From Fasciola hepatica (taxonomy: Eukaryota; Platyhelminthes; Trematoda; Plagiorchiida; Fasciolidae), in contig CANUEZ040000001.1 of the NCBI GenBank assembly GCA_948099385.1, positions 756,501 through 820,500 on the forward strand: a stretch of DNA of 64,000 nucleotides, written 5' to 3'. The notes under the pieces are model-generated. The model worked only from the letters and a program-made list of their open reading frames with translations, was not told where the DNA came from and did not search any database. A program made the position numbers and the translations under genes. Positions 35,000-47,099 of the stretch are shown one piece after another; the stretch's first letter is position 1, and every line of letters begins with the position of its first letter.

Positions 35000-35573
35000 T
35001 TTTTGTCATTCATCGCTAGGTGTGGGTGGCCTCATGTATCGGCTCACCCCACTGTTCCCTAATACCTTAAACTGACAATAGTTAATAGCAGCTTCTAGTT
35101 CGACAAGTGGAATAACTATCATTTGCCCATCCCGGTTCATAAAATCCGAAGGCCCTCTCCCACTCGAGGAGAGTTGGCCGGGAAACTTATACAACGGGTG
35201 TCCTGCTAACCTTCAGTGGGAATTATCTTTCTATTGTCACAGAGCACTAAACCTCCAGTATTTTGCAATGCCGCCTTTCGTGTCAGTCCGTCGCTTGTAG
35301 TTAACGTGGTACCCGTGGAAGACATTCCCATGTCAGTCTCATTCAAAACACAGAAGCAAGGCAGTTAGTTTTTCTCAACTGACGAATCGTTCTATCTCTC
35401 AACGGATTCGGCGAAAATTGCACGACTTAGTACTTAAGATAGGTGGATTGTTGAGCCCGAGCACAGGCAGATCGCAACAATTTGAGGTTACAGGCGCTAG
35501 AGTTTGCTAGCTTGATATCCATTCATTTTCTTTAGGAAATACCAATGGTATTTCGCCAGTCAGCTGTTACTTA

Positions 35574-36373
35574 TCACAAATTGAGGGAGTTATTCTCCAA
35601 GCCAAACTCATCATGATCCCTCACATGCCGCCACACGAAATAGCAGGAGAGGTTGAAGTTACGCTGCAAACCCTGTTGCAAAAGACCGTCGGCATTCTTA
35701 CCACTAGACCGGTTTTCTATTAGGTTCTTCACACCATTTCGAGCTCCAGCAAAGTCTGTTACATTATAACTGAAAACCTCGAAAGGCGCTCCACGTTTTG
35801 ACGTGAAAAGCAATAGCGTCATAACAGACGAATCCGTGCTCAGAGACTGAGTAAGTTCAACATGTACACAAAACATCTGAAGGCAGGTGAGGATACATCA
35901 ATGTCATTCCTCAATGCTGCAACCAAGTTTAACTGGAAACGAACTAAAATAATCTATTTCGACATACTGGAATGGGAAAGAAACATTTTAGGCTCTAATG
36001 GCAGTTAGAGGAGCCATCATCTGTCAGCCTCAGATAACCAAATGCTTTCGACATTTCCAGAATCCTCCAGGTATAAGCTCGACGGAAATCCCACTCCGTG
36101 AAACCGAAAAAAGTTTGCAAAGTTCTGCAGGTACCTGATATGGTCCTGCATGTCCTTCCTTTGAGTGATACCGTAGGGTTTTTGAGTCCGTAAACGGTGA
36201 TCCTCGGGTACCATCACCGGACATTTCACACCCTGAAGCTTATTGGGAATGTTATGTAGCCCTCCAACACAAATCAGTGTATTTAGCAAAGACGGATCGC
36301 GTTTCTCTAGCGTCTTCTGTGTCGGAGATCTGTTGCTGCATGCGTTATCAGCCCTGTCTGGCAACCTCTCCAA
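35574..36373 (-). pseudogene. Integrase relic of BEL/Pao element K
   Basis: 36,373-36,017 and the overlapping frame 36,224-36,030 contain 'VMVPEDHRL', 'KEGHAGPYQVPAELCKLF' and 'CRKHLV', the HHCC-type zinc-binding domain split over two frames. 35,876-35,574 holds the core, 'VHVELTQSLSTDSSVMTLLL' and 'GAPFEVFSYNVTDFAGARN'. In J the second motif is SDNGSNF; here it reads SYNVTDF, so the second catalytic Asp is lost. Confidence 0.75.
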
Positions 36374-36841
36374 CTTTTCACCATAAGCCCTGGCGTGCGC
36401 AATGACTAATAAGCTTTCCCTTACTTGTCAATGTCGTATTAGACCAACGGCTCAGTTGGTAATTTTGAGGTCCGTGCGACCGCCTCTTATAGCTACCATA
36501 TACGTTCTAAAACGACTTGGCCAAGCTTCTAGTTTCAGTATGCGGAACCGACTGCAGTACCCAGCTAGAAGTGAGCCCGTTAACGTATCCTGCAGTACTG
36601 TGAGAACAACACCCGAAGGCTGATTAGCTGCTCTTTCGGCGGTGTTTTGGTAAACCTGGAACTGGTCGGCAGTTAGGTTTCATTGCCTCTGCTAGGGTTC
36701 TGGCCGTTGATAGATTTCAGCCGGGCCATTAGTAAGGCGCGCACTAAATCCCTTTTTTATACTGTTTATGTAGCTTAAACATTTAGCACAGTCCAGCAAG
36801 CAAAGAGTCGTATCAAATTTGATTTGACTTTCTTCCACATG

Positions 36842-37605
36842 AGTCCAGGGGACTCAAACGGCTAGTTCTGCTTCGGCCAGTTTCAATCGAGGAATCGTTA
36901 CGGTCTTCAAAGAAGCTACCCTCGACTTGGAGAACAGTAGAATACAGTAGGAGGCCGTCATTCCTTGATCGACTTCAGACGCCTCACAAAACACATGATG
37001 CTGTGCACCCTTGTTCATTAAGTCACCTCGAAGAACACAAAGCTGAACCCTCAGTGTGAAAAGCCGATCCGTACTCCTTAAAAGCTCACTCCAGCGTTGA
37101 AAGGTTTTTATCCAATTCGGTCGTCCTAACCAAGCTTCAAGAGACATAGTGATTGCAAGCGCGCCTGGCCTAGCAGAAAGAAAAGTGAAACTAGTCCCAG
37201 TGGGTCGAACACTGACGACACCATCGACAACAAGCCACGCCTTACTTGAGGTTTGTCGCCTATCGTAAGTAAAGAAAGGAAAGTGTCTTCTGCGAGGTTC
37301 CCCTCCGAGCCAGAAGCCCTCTCCAGCCCTGGCGTGCCATCGTCGATTTCCAAGGTGGGACGGGCTAGCTCAAATTTCGGCAAAATATCCGGCACTTTCT
37401 TAGAAATACACACCAATTTATGAGGCCGAAAGTCATCGCTCGATAGTAACTCACTCATCTGAATAACAAAACATTTTGCGTCCTCTAGCTTAGGCAAGGA
37501 CATAAGGCCGTTGTTTAAACAGAAGTTACCTATAGGCAGCTCAGGCAAGGTTCTCCGCACACTGTCATCCCCGACATTTGCAGTGCCGCATAACCGGAAA
37601 TTCAA
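36842..37605 (-). pseudogene. RT-RNase H relic of BEL/Pao element K
   Basis: 37,605-37,126 carries 'LSSDDFRPHKL', 'KKVPDILPKFELARPTLEID' and 'RRGLLSMVSSVFDPLGLVSLFFL', the conserved BEL/Pao block after the RT palm. 37,147-36,842, in a second frame, has 'KGAQHHVFCEASEVDQGMTASYC' (RNase H start; the first catalytic Asp reads Glu in 'CEAS') and 'SRVASLKTVTIPRLKLAEAELAV'. The YVDD part is missing. One frameshift lies near 37,135. Confidence 0.75.
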
Positions 37606-37869
37606 AAAAAACTAGGAGAAAGCGGTACCAAATGGGTGGACACTCATTTGATATTTACCCGGAGAACCTTATAAAAGACAAATTTCCAATCAAAGGAACC
37701 TCCGTGCTCCCCTGTCTTCTGTTGGCTATCAGTAAGTTTATTTATACCAGTCCTGTATCAGTCTTTTCTACTGCTTTTGGTTAGGTTTTATCAATGGTTG
37801 AAGGGTTTATTTTTGAGGTAAAGGGTATATTTTCGATCGATACTGGGTCCTGCTGCAGCTAAGTCCCGG
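37606..37869. other. Short spacer between relics K and L
   Basis: About 260 bases without recognised content, between two divergently oriented LTR-element relics. Confidence 0.4.
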
Positions 37870-38222
37870 AGGCACCTACGATAACGCTGGAGGAGCTTGT
37901 GTTGCAACATCGCTGGGCCGCTGATAATCTTGAAATCAGGACAATGGGTGTTGCAAACCCCGCCTTTCACAAAGGCCATGAAGAGGTTGTCCGCCAAGCA
38001 GTTGTATTAAAGGAACTACTTTGGGAAGCCCTTCTTGATGTCGGCTTTTCAACTCTGAATCAAAGTCTCACAAACTTGGCGGCCAGGGTTTTGGATGTTG
38101 CAGGAGATCAGGTTGGGCAGCGACCTGCAGCTAACCTACAGATGCCAGAGGACTTCGAACAGCTATCAGGTAAAAGGGCATAACCGCCCAGTCTTGAACA
38201 ACTGAAACAGCTAGGAAACGAG

Positions 38223-39351
38223 TTGGAGAATGCTTCTTGCGAGGAACTAAGAAAGCTGATAAAGTTACTGACTGGCAACCCAGCGGCTTTTCCGTGGTCT
38301 CAAATGGAGCTAGGATGTAAACAGGTAGTTAAACATCATATGGACATGAGAGACTCAGCATCAATCAAAAAACCGTTCAGACGAACCCAGGCACATTATC
38401 GGAACGAAGTAGACTACATAGTTAGGGAAATGTTGGGTAATCGGATCATCTATCCATCCGTTACACCTTGGACCTCCCTAGTGGAGATTGTAAAAAGGAG
38501 GATGGAACTCTTAGGTCGTGCGTGGATTATAAAAGGTTGAAGGCCATCACGACGAAGGACTTCTTCCCTTTACTCCGTAACGATGAAACACTGGAGACCG
38601 TAGTGGGACCTAGGTAACTTTCAACCCCGGATCAGGCTCAGGGATAATGACAGGTAGAGGTTAGCTTGGAGGGCCGGGAGAAAAGGGCTTTTATGTTTCT
38701 GTCCGGACAGCATGAGTTCCAAATATTGCCGTTTGGATTAACCAATCCTCTAGCTACCTTTCAGCGCCTAATGCAGGAAGTATTGGGCAATCCTACGCCG
38801 ATGAACTGCCTGGCATACCTGGATGACATTATCGTTCATAGCCAGACGTTTCAGCGCCACATGAAAAAGTTATGGTGCACATTCGGACGGTTGCGGGCTG
38901 CAGGCTTGTGACTGAAACCAGGCAAATGTCACTTTCTACGGGCACAGGTTCAATATTTTGGACATGTTATAAGCCGCGAGGGGGTTCATACAGATCCAGA
39001 AAAAGTTGAAAAAACCATCAATGGCCTACCCCTATTACTGTAGATGAACTAAGAACTTACACGGGTTTGGCCTCATATTACAGACGATTTGTACTCAGCT
39101 TTGCCACACTTGAAGCCACACTACACCTGTTGACCAGAGAGAAGATCCAGTTCGGTTGGACCCAGGAATGTAATAATGCCCTTCAGTCGCTCAAAGATGC
39201 CCCGACCAACTCACGTGTCCCGGCCTCACCGATAGTTTCTCCTGAAACTGAACCCTTTGTTCTGGACAAGGATGCAAGTTGGACGGGAATTGTTGCAGAA
39301 ACAGAACGGTATAGAACGAGTCATAGCCCATGGCAGTCGCAGTCTAAATAA
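38223..39351 (+). pseudogene. RT relic of Ty3/gypsy element L
   Basis: 38,223-38,540 carries 'SIKKPFRRTQAHYRNEVDYIVREML', the run-up to the RT palm. A frame change near 38,490 gives 'SCVDYKRLKAITTKDFFPLL'. 38,666-38,911 carries 'HEFQILPFGLTNPLATFQRLM' and 'CLAYLDDIIVHS' (YLDD at 38816-38827), so the catalytic pair is kept. 39,067-39,351 carries 'SYYRRFVLSFA' and the RNase H start 'FVLDKDASWTGI', in which the first catalytic Asp is readable. There are at least three breaks. Confidence 0.8.
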
Positions 39352-40870
39352 ACATGAGAAAAACTATTGCACAACACTAGAAGGGATGCTGGCTTTTGTA
39401 TAATTCTTGTCTCATTTCCGTCATTACTTACTGAGAAAAGTGTTTATCGTTCAAACCAATCATTAGCCTCTATTTTGGTTGCAGTCGTTTAGGGATGCTA
39501 CTCGTCAAGTTGCCAGGTGGCAGGAAAAATGCTGTAGTACCAGTTCCAGTGTATCCATCGCCCGGGGCGCAGCCGTCAAAATGCAGACGCCCTGTCAAGA
39601 AGGTCTTGTGGGGCAAATGGAGGGTGTCCCACTTGCTCCAGCGCTCATGTTACGGCTATCATACTGCAAGCGGCGCCGTCGGATGTTTGGAGGAAAAGCC
39701 AAGCAATAGAATCGGAACTGGAGCTGATATATAGGTGGGTAAAACAGTATTAAATCGACACGAGGAGGAATAGAGGGCCATAGTTTGAGGACGCAGTGTT
39801 TGTGGGGTCTGTGGGAACACTTGACGATCGTAGATGGCATCCTGTATTTCTAATATGGACCCACCTATGCGGGGAGGATAGTGGTAATATAGGGTGCCGT
39901 CGAGACAGTGCTGGCAGGATTGCATCGTGAGCCGTAGCACGCTGGACAACGGAAGGTTTTGACAGCGGTTCGCATCAGGTTTTGGTGGCCACATCAGTTG
40001 AGAAATGTAGTGAATTTCTGTAACATTTGTCAACTGCGTACGCTTTTCAAGGCTCAACGGACAACTAATCGGGCACCCTTGGCACCCATCATTGCAGGAT
40101 ACCCAAAGGAACGGCTTGGGGGTTGATATTGTCGGTCCCTTCCCCAGGTCCGATAGAGGAAATTGCTTCATTCTGGTCAACGTTTGTTTGCCTCACGAAA
40201 CGGTGTAAAGTAGAACCTATACCACGCACTTGTTCCTTCACCATAGCCCATACAATCTTTAGTACTTGGATCTCAATTTTAGGAGCACTACTTTGCGGAC
40301 CAGGGCTGCAACTTCGAATGTTTGCTTAAGGTTGACATGTGTCAGCCACTGGGGATGAAAAATAGCTCGTACGACACCATATCACCCTCGAGAGAATGGA
40401 CTTGTGGGGCGGACAAACTAAAACCTGAAAAATTTGTTGAAAGCTTTCAGGGAGAGGTGCATCACACGACACTGGAGCAGTGCGCTGCCCACATGTTTGC
40501 TCACATACAGGACATTGGTGCCGACTTCGGCGGGGCAATTGCACATTTCATGATCACTGGGCGGGATCTGCGGTAATCCATCGGTCTTACCATGCCACGG
40601 CTCGCCGATGACTCGCGGGCATCAAAGAATTATGCAATACAGCCTTGTCAAAACAGCAACGACAGTCACCGCCTGGCGTGTACAAACTTGAGGGAATCAC
40701 AACGCCACTAAAATGAGTTCTACAACCGCAAAGCTCACGGAGAGCCAGTACAGCACGGTGGAGAGGTGTGGTCGTATTCGATGAGATAGATCCCGAGAAT
40801 ACCTTCCAAGTTTAAGCATGACCTGACCGTACTCATCTTTGTGATCGAAACCTTGGGCCCCACTACTAGC
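39352..40870 (+). pseudogene. RNase H and integrase relic of Ty3/gypsy element L
   Basis: 39,350-39,500 reads 'NKHEKNYCTTLEGMLAFV' then 'FLSHFRHYLL', the end of RNase H with stops. Near 40,107-40,160 'GVDIVGPFPRSDRGNCFILV' marks the integrase core with its first Asp. 40,180-40,330 continues with 'KVEPIPRTCSFTIA' and 'TWISILGA'. Near 40,300 'QGCNFE' is the second-Asp motif region. 40,420-40,575 has 'ESFQGEVHHTTLEQ' and 'MITGRDLR'. Text near 40,715 ('NRKAHGEPVQHGGEVW') is the C-terminal part. Many frame changes. Confidence 0.7.
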
Positions 40871-41080
40871 CGTGTTGCTCGAGTCGATGAAAACCCAGAA
40901 ACCCAAAGCCTAATTGCACGCTACAACCGGCTGAAACCAGCGGTACAAAGTGACGGAATAGTTAGTAGAAGACCTCCTGGCATTCCTTCCGTCGCTGAGC
41001 GTGTAGTGGCATTCAACCCTGATTATTTGTTTAACACATCTCAGTGTCTATGTGAACTCCCGCCACCAAGCGCGGCGGCC

Positions 41081-41429
41081 ACTTGAACGCTGCCCGTGCA
41101 CGCTACACGCACGCTTCTCCAATATACACTAACCACTCTCTCCCTGCCTATAGTGTTCTCTTTCTCATGAGTTGTGGGAAACAACGTCGCGGTGATCGTG
41201 ATGATATACAGCAGAGTACCACTGTAACGAACAGGTGGTCCAAGCGTGTTGGGAAGGACCAGCGAACGCACGTAATAAGAAAACAGCATGTGAGGTCTAA
41301 CAAACCCTACAAGTGAGATGAAATGCATACAGAAGGGCTAAAGATAGCCTTTTTACGGGAATGGGTTGTGTAAAAAGCACTTCCGATAGTACACAATAAC
41401 GTTTCCCTTCATTTTACCTTTCAGGTACC
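41081..41429. other. Unassigned sequence between relic L and fragment F
   Basis: About 350 bases with no recognised coding content. It could hold a remnant of the LTR of L, but no partner repeat was noticed. Confidence 0.35.
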
Positions 41430-42300
41430 GCTGTTAACCATGAGGCGGAGCCATCCAGGGTGGCGGATATATCCCTTTCTTCTCCTCCCGAAAGAGAACA
41501 TGAGCCCAACCCCGAAAACGCACGTTCTTCCACCCTTTTATGGACCCCCACCCCCGAAGAACGGAGCTTCCGATTTCGATCTGTGCCGATTGCTGTGTTG
41601 CCTCGTACCAGTATGAGTTCATTGGTTTCCGAGCTTTGTCTTTATTTGCAATTGACCCCGTGCTGCGACCAACTGTGCTGATCTGTGCACCCATTTTCAG
41701 ACCTACGGATGCCACGTGCTTTACAGCACTGAATAGCGTGTAGTTTCCATCTTCATGTACTGACCTCTCTTCTTTGCACATTTTGACAGTCTATATAACT
41801 CATCACCTACTTCGGCGAGCACCTCAGCGCCTATAATCCCTGCTTTTCACGTATGACCGTTCTTCTGTCGCTCTACCTGAGCTCGATCATCCTCCATGTC
41901 AGAACCCACTCACAGGCGCATATACTGCCGCGGTTCATTTCCTCGTCCCAATCGCCAAACAACATTCTTTGCTGGGGTACATGTTGCAGTCTCCCAGAAG
42001 GCAGAAATATGACCAGTGACTATTTGCTCCCTCCTCCAGTCCAACTATTCGCCCGCACAGAGTCATTTGATTTTTCAATCCTGATCCTGCAGAACACACT
42101 GTTTCCTCCACACCGGACCGTCTCAGGCATATTAATCAAGCGCCTCCGCCGCCCCTATTATCTAAGGTCACCTGTAAAACGTTCATCAAAGGTTTTCTTC
42201 ACAGTCCAACCACCATAACTTCACCTTCGCATGATATTCGCCCCCTGAAATCACTTTTCGAATAATCCCGGATTGATTTATCATCTATCACCTTCTTGTT
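41430..42300 (+). repeat. Fragment F: 3' UTR piece of the LINE A/B/C family
   Basis: 41,930-42,200 matches the minus strand of LINE C at about 8,560-8,310, including 'GTTCATTTCC', 'CAATCGCCAAACAA' and the T/C-rich text after it; the same stretch translates in parallel in both copies. The start is approximate. It lies about 150 bases upstream of ORF1 of LINE E, which is a different LINE family. Confidence 0.6.
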
Positions 42301-42454
42301 GATAAACTATTGTCCATCTAATACTGAACTGCGTTACACCAGCTGTGCGATCGTCTCCCTCGGTGGGTGTAGCTGTTTTTGAAATTTTTAGAACACACAG
42401 CTTGTCCTCCTCCATTTAAGTGTATCTTTATCTGTGCTGACTGGATCCTAAATA

Positions 42455-43580
42455 ATGTCAATGCCCCTCACCATTGATATAACCGCTTGCTCAGATGAGG
42501 CTACTTTCCCCATGAGGCAGTGTGATTCCCCCTCTGTGCCCAATGCCTCACTCCTCAATCCGGACGAAACGGTCCTTCATAATGCGCTGGCAACGGATGC
42601 ACTAAAATGTGCAGTCCACAGTCAGGCTGCAGAGATATCCGAGCTAAGGGCCACCGTCCGCACCCTTAAGGATGAGCTGACCAGCCTGAGGAGTTTGGTT
42701 ATCAAATCCCTCACGGTGTCCCAGGCAGCCGATCAGGTGTGTAGAGTTTCTGAGCAGCAAATTCTTGATACTGCCAGGATTTTACAAGACACCGAGAATT
42801 GCTCCAAGCGAGTCATCCTTTGGGGTTGCTTCCTCAATTCGGATCACCCTCATGACACCTAAGCCCAGGTGTTTAATCGCCTTAAGCTCCCTTGCCCACC
42901 TAAAGGTCTGTCCACTTGGTTGGTAACCAAACGCACCAACCGGGTTCACGGTATTCTCATTGAAATGGGCTCCACAGATGCAGCCAAACAAATTGTTTCC
43001 TCGGCCGCAAGGCGTATCCATTGATAAGCCCCTCCATCTGAGGCTCCGCAGTGAGAAGGCTAAGCCAGAAATTTCACAAAAAGCCGATCCTAAGCCCAGA
43101 GTGCTGCCATTTGTCCAGGTAACTCGCCTTGAGGACCGAGCTTCATGCCCACCATCCCTCGCTTCCCTACTGACACCATTTACCGTCGCCGAAAGTACTT
43201 CCAGTAGTAGGACTAGTGCCACTAAACATCTGTCGCCTACGAAGAGTGTCCCAGGCCCAAACATAGCCAATAAGACTATTTCAACGGAAGAGACTCACTC
43301 ATCCTTGAGCCCAGACATGAACCTGCAACCTGTTTCTACAAAAAGCTGCAGTGAGGAGGTTAAAGCATCAGAAAATATATCTGGTGCTGTCATGAAAAAC
43401 AAGCTCACCAACAAGAAAGCTCAGAACAGGGCATCACGCAGTGCGCAGAAGGGCAAACCACAAAAAGCAGCCCACCCTTTTCGGAGACCGAAGGATGTGG
43501 ACCGTCCGCCTGGTATGATACCCCCCAGGTTACTAGACATCAAAACCTACCGGTCCCCCAGCAGTCTGCTTACTCTCTAG
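42455..43580 (+). pseudogene. ORF1 of LINE E, Gag-like, one stop and one frameshift
   Basis: The ATG at 42,455 starts a frame with a predicted coiled coil at residues about 55-90 ('HSQAAEISELRATVRTLKDE'). A TAA at 42,860-42,862 interrupts it; the frame goes on as 'AQVFNRLKLPCPPKGLSTWL' to about 43,020. A frameshift there leads into 42,960-43,580, a basic, Ser/Pro/Lys-rich tail ('KNKLTNKKAQNRASRSAQKG'). LINE ORF1 proteins multimerise by coiled coil and bind element RNA with basic regions; that role is inferred. TAA is one C-to-T change from CAA. Confidence 0.7.
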
Positions 43581-43704
43581 ACCCCCAATATCTTTAGCCC
43601 TCGAATCCCCCAGGACCTCCTTTCCATCCCCAAATCCCCCTTTTTCCCACTCCTCAAACCCAAAACCAGCTGCCTCTGGCGCTTCTGCAACAACTCCTGA
43701 TCAT

Positions 43705-46473
43705 GTGCTCAAGTTTTTTTACAGCAATTGCCTGAGTGTGTTGAATAAGATCCCGGAGCTTCGGCAGCTTGCAGTGGATAAGGAGTCTCAGATCATAGCC
43801 CTCACAGAAACCTGGCTCACTTCTGACATACTTGATGCCGAAATATCCATTCCGGGATACTTCACAATAAGGCAGGGCTCCAGTAGAGGTCGTGCCGGCG
43901 GGGTCATCATACACTACGATAATTCGATACCTCCCCCCACTTTACTGACAAACCCTACCTTTTCATGTATCGATTATTTGTGGGCTGTGTCTAACCTCTC
44001 TAGGACAGACACCCTATTGCTTGGTGTTGTCTACCGTCCTCCCGCATGCAATTTAACTGATAGCCTAGGTCTCATAGACTTATTAGTCTCCCTGAAAAGC
44101 TACACAGACTTCACCCATCTGTTAGTCACTGGTGACTTCAACTCTCCCAGTACTAACTGGCAAAGAGCTGATGCCCCGGATATCACTTCTGGTAAACCCC
44201 TCCTTGATCTCGTACTGAAAAGCTCATGGGTGCAGAACGTATGAGATCCCACTAGATATCGCACAGGGCACGCCCCGTCCCTACTAGACCTGGTCATCAC
44301 CAATGATCGGTTCCTAATAGGTGTGGTGCATTACTTGACGCCCCTCGGCAAAAGTGATCACATTCTCATTGGATTCGATTATATCGTGAAATGGCCTCCT
44401 CTTTCCCGAGAAATCAAAATTTTGAGATCCTTCAAAAGGACCAATTTTGACCAAGTCTGTGCATTTATTCGCTCCTAGCTAAATTTAACTAACCCAGGTA
44501 ACTCTGCGGATGAAATGGCAGAGAATCTCAGAGAGTTAATCTCTCTAGTCGATAGACTATTTGCCCTTAGGATTCGTCGCCCACAGACCGCTAAGCGACC
44601 CCTCCCTCGCCCCATTAGGGGCATTCTAGACAGACGCGCACGCCTCTTTGCTAGATATAAAGCCACAGGCATTGCCCATGATGCAGAAGACTTCAGGATC
44701 ATACGGAACATATGCAAAGGCAAGATTAAGTCCTATCAGAATGCAGTCCAACGATCTGTACTTGATCGGACACGGAGCAATAAGGCATTTTTCTTTAAAT
44801 ACATGCACCGTCATAGGGGTACAGCTCAGCCGCCATTAGCTCTCAAAGATAGTGTCGGATCTCCAATCACTTTCCCTAGCCAAGTAGCCGAGGCATTCAG
44901 ATCCTACTTCCGTACAATTTTTAGCTCCATACCCATGTCATCCCACCCTACCATGCCCCCGTTATCTCTGACTACTACCCTTAACCGCGTCACTATTCCC
45001 ATTGGTGCAGTCGCTCAAGGTTTCCGGCGGCTCAACCAGTATTGCTCTATGGGTCCTGACCTAATCCACCCCCGTATTCTCAAAGAAGCCGCGGGTACAT
45101 TAGCTGCTCCTTATGCCTCGCTGTTTCAGCGATGTGTTGACGATGGAGTTTTCCTCAATGGCTGGAAAAAAGCAGTGATCGCACCCATCTATAAGAAGAG
45201 TAGTAGACGTCTTGCTTCTAGTTACAGACCCATAAGCCTCACTAGCATTCCCAGCAAAATTTTTGAGGGAATTCTTAAGAGTGAGGTTCTTTCCCATCTT
45301 CACAGAAATAAGATCCTCTCCCCGTTCCAACATAGGTTTCTTCCTGGCAGATCAAGCATCACCAATATGCTTACTGTCACGGATAGTCCAACGAAAGCCT
45401 ATGATGGTGGCCAGCTCTCACACGCTGTATTCATCGATTTTGCTAAGGCCTTCGATAAGGTCCCCCATGCCCCTCTTCTTTATAAACTGCAGACATACGG
45501 GATCACAGGCTCCATGTTGGCCATCCTACGCAGCTTCCTTACCGACCGCATCTTTGTGGTTAAAGTCGGGAATATTTGGTCTCAACCCTCCCCAGTAACA
45601 ACTGGGGTCCCCCAAGGGTCGGTCTTAGGTCCTCTTCTTCTCTTGGTCTATATAAACGATCTTCCGACAGCCCTTCCTGCGAACATTGCCCTGTACGCAG
45701 ACGATGTAACCCCCTGGAGTTCAAGCGTTGAAGACCTGCAGATTGCAGTTTATGAAACGAAACGCTGGTCCGAGGTCTGGAACCTCCCAGTTATTGATGA
45801 CACATGCGTGAGCATGTCTTTCGGCAGAGAGACTGGTCACACGTTTTCTATTAACGGAGCAACCGCACTGTCAAGGGTTGATCGACACAAAGTGCTCGGT
45901 TTCTGGTTAGATTGTAACTTATCCTTCTCTCATCATCACCAACTTGCGAGAATGTCTGTCTTTGGGGTCCTAAACATGATTCGAAGGTCCTTCTCGCGCA
46001 TATCTAAAGATGATTGCCCCATAATTTTTGGCACGTACACCCGACCTCTGCTGGATTACTGTAGTCAGATAGTGCACTCTGGTCTTGCCCGAGACCGTGA
46101 GATCCTAGAAAGAGTTCAGCGGGCCTCCACCAAGGTAGTAAGTGGTCTATCCCATCTACCTTATCCCGTCCGCCTCTATCTCCTCAACCTCTATCCCCTT
46201 GACGTAAGACGCGTGAGAGGTGATCTGTTTTTGATGTTTCACCTCTTTGAAACAGGTCAAAGCGAATACTTCTTCTCCGTCTGTCCAGCCTCTTCTCTTC
46301 GTGGTCACAGCAGGAAATTCTTCAAACCGAGGCCAGGCACTTCACTAAGGATAAACTTTTTTAGCTATAGGGTTATTACTCTGTGGAATGCACTTCCGGA
46401 AGATATTGTTCTCTCGCAGAACAAAACTATCTTCAAGAAAAGGCTAGACCTCAGCCTGGGTCTCTCCCACTGA
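43705..46473 (+). pseudogene. ORF2 of LINE E: AP endonuclease and reverse transcriptase, two stops
   Basis: One frame of 922 codons. The endonuclease has 'NCLSVLNKIPELRQL', 'ALTETWLTSD' (catalytic Glu), 'GVVYRPPACN', 'LVTGDFNSPSTNW' and 'PLGKSDHILI' (catalytic His). The RT has 'SYRPISLTSIPSKIFEGIL', 'VFIDFAKAFDKVPH', 'GVPQGSVLGPLLLLVYINDL', 'ALYADDVTPWSS' (YADD at 45694-45705), and the C-terminal 'VITLWNALPEDIV'. The frame is broken by TGA at 44242-44244 and TAG at 44476-44478, both in the endonuclease half; from 44,479 to 46,473 it is open. All main catalytic residues are present. The stops are one transition from CGA and CAG, so decay is recent or slow. Confidence 0.87.
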
Positions 46474-46493
46474 TTCCTTTGTCAAAAAAAAAA

Positions 46494-47099
46494 TAGTTGT
46501 CTTTTATCGCATATATGTTCATGAATGCCGCACCCCCACTCAGCTTAAGGCATTGTCCACAGTGTGACACTGCATGATGTTATGTGTATCTTGTTTTCGC
46601 TGCCACCCCCGCCCCCCCCCCCCGCTTCTTTTTACTCTCGTTTCAGCTCGGTGAATCCGACAGAAGATCAAAGATTTCCTCAAGAACCGGGACAATTGGG
46701 CTCAAAGCCTCGAACCCGTGTAGTACTTCAAGACTTCGAGACAGACTTCAAGACTATATGCTCGAAGTATTAGACACTGCTGTCAGGGCTGCAGATATTT
46801 TCTTTCCCCTTAGGTCAGACAGCTCACTACGTTTCTTTTGCATGGTAGAGGAGAAAAAGTGGAAAGTGAGTGTATTGCCCCTACCAGGTGTATTTCCGAT
46901 ACACTATCCTTTCTGTACTCCCTCCCCCCACTCCACGTAATCCCACCCCGAGAGAAAAGAGAAAGTAGTCCGTCTCTATCTCCACTGTAAAGATGGTCAT
47001 CGCGTGGGCACTGTTGGAAGCACGCAGCAGTTTGATGATAACTTTCGCTGAGTGAAATATTGCGAAAGTGTTTCCATGTATCGGGCACACATATATGGA
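46494..47099. other. Unassigned sequence with a poly-C run
   Basis: Between the tail of LINE E and the Penelope-like relic. A C-rich run lies at 46605-46624. Overlapping small frames on both strands resemble nothing known. The left half of the Penelope-like RT could extend in here on the minus strand, but I cannot read it. Confidence 0.4.
46605..46624. repeat. Poly-C tract
   Basis: C-rich run of about 20 bases with one G; simple repeat. Confidence 0.9.

Larger units (their letters stand above)
35000..37605 (-). mobile_element. BEL/Pao relic K, pol fragment
   Basis: Minus-strand fragment with, in order, the end of RT, RNase H start, integrase zinc-binding domain and integrase core, all scattered over frames. 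No LTRs, gag or protease were found. The sequence is clearly BEL/Pao but not a close copy of I or J. The downstream end is uncertain: a weak match to the region after the catalytic Glu ('VELEAAIN') lies near 35,100. Confidence 0.72.
37870..41080 (+). mobile_element. Ty3/gypsy relic L, pol without LTRs
   Basis: The plus strand carries, in order, sequence upstream of the RT (37,900-38,540), RT palm, RNase H, integrase zinc domain and core, and the downstream 'GRDLR' region near 40,560. Every part is out of frame with the next. No LTR pair was found around it. The RT differs from that of M, so it is another Ty3/gypsy lineage. Confidence 0.75.
42420..46493 (+). mobile_element. LINE E, jockey/CR1-like with YADD RT, near full length
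   Basis: The plus strand carries ORF1 (42,455-43,580) and ORF2 with endonuclease and RT (43,705-46,473), ending in a short A-rich tail (about 46,484-46,493). The domain order is complete. Damage is light: three in-frame stops and one frameshift. No target duplication was identified. The family is distinct from A/D/G: its RT has YADD and 'GVPQGSVLGPLL' rather than FADD and 'GVIQGSVLG', and it lacks the long 3' UTR. Confidence 0.85.

Noticed and set aside
46564..46940. Overlapping plus-strand frames after LINE E
   Set aside because: Low-complexity Pro/Ser text made by the poly-C run; no support as a gene.
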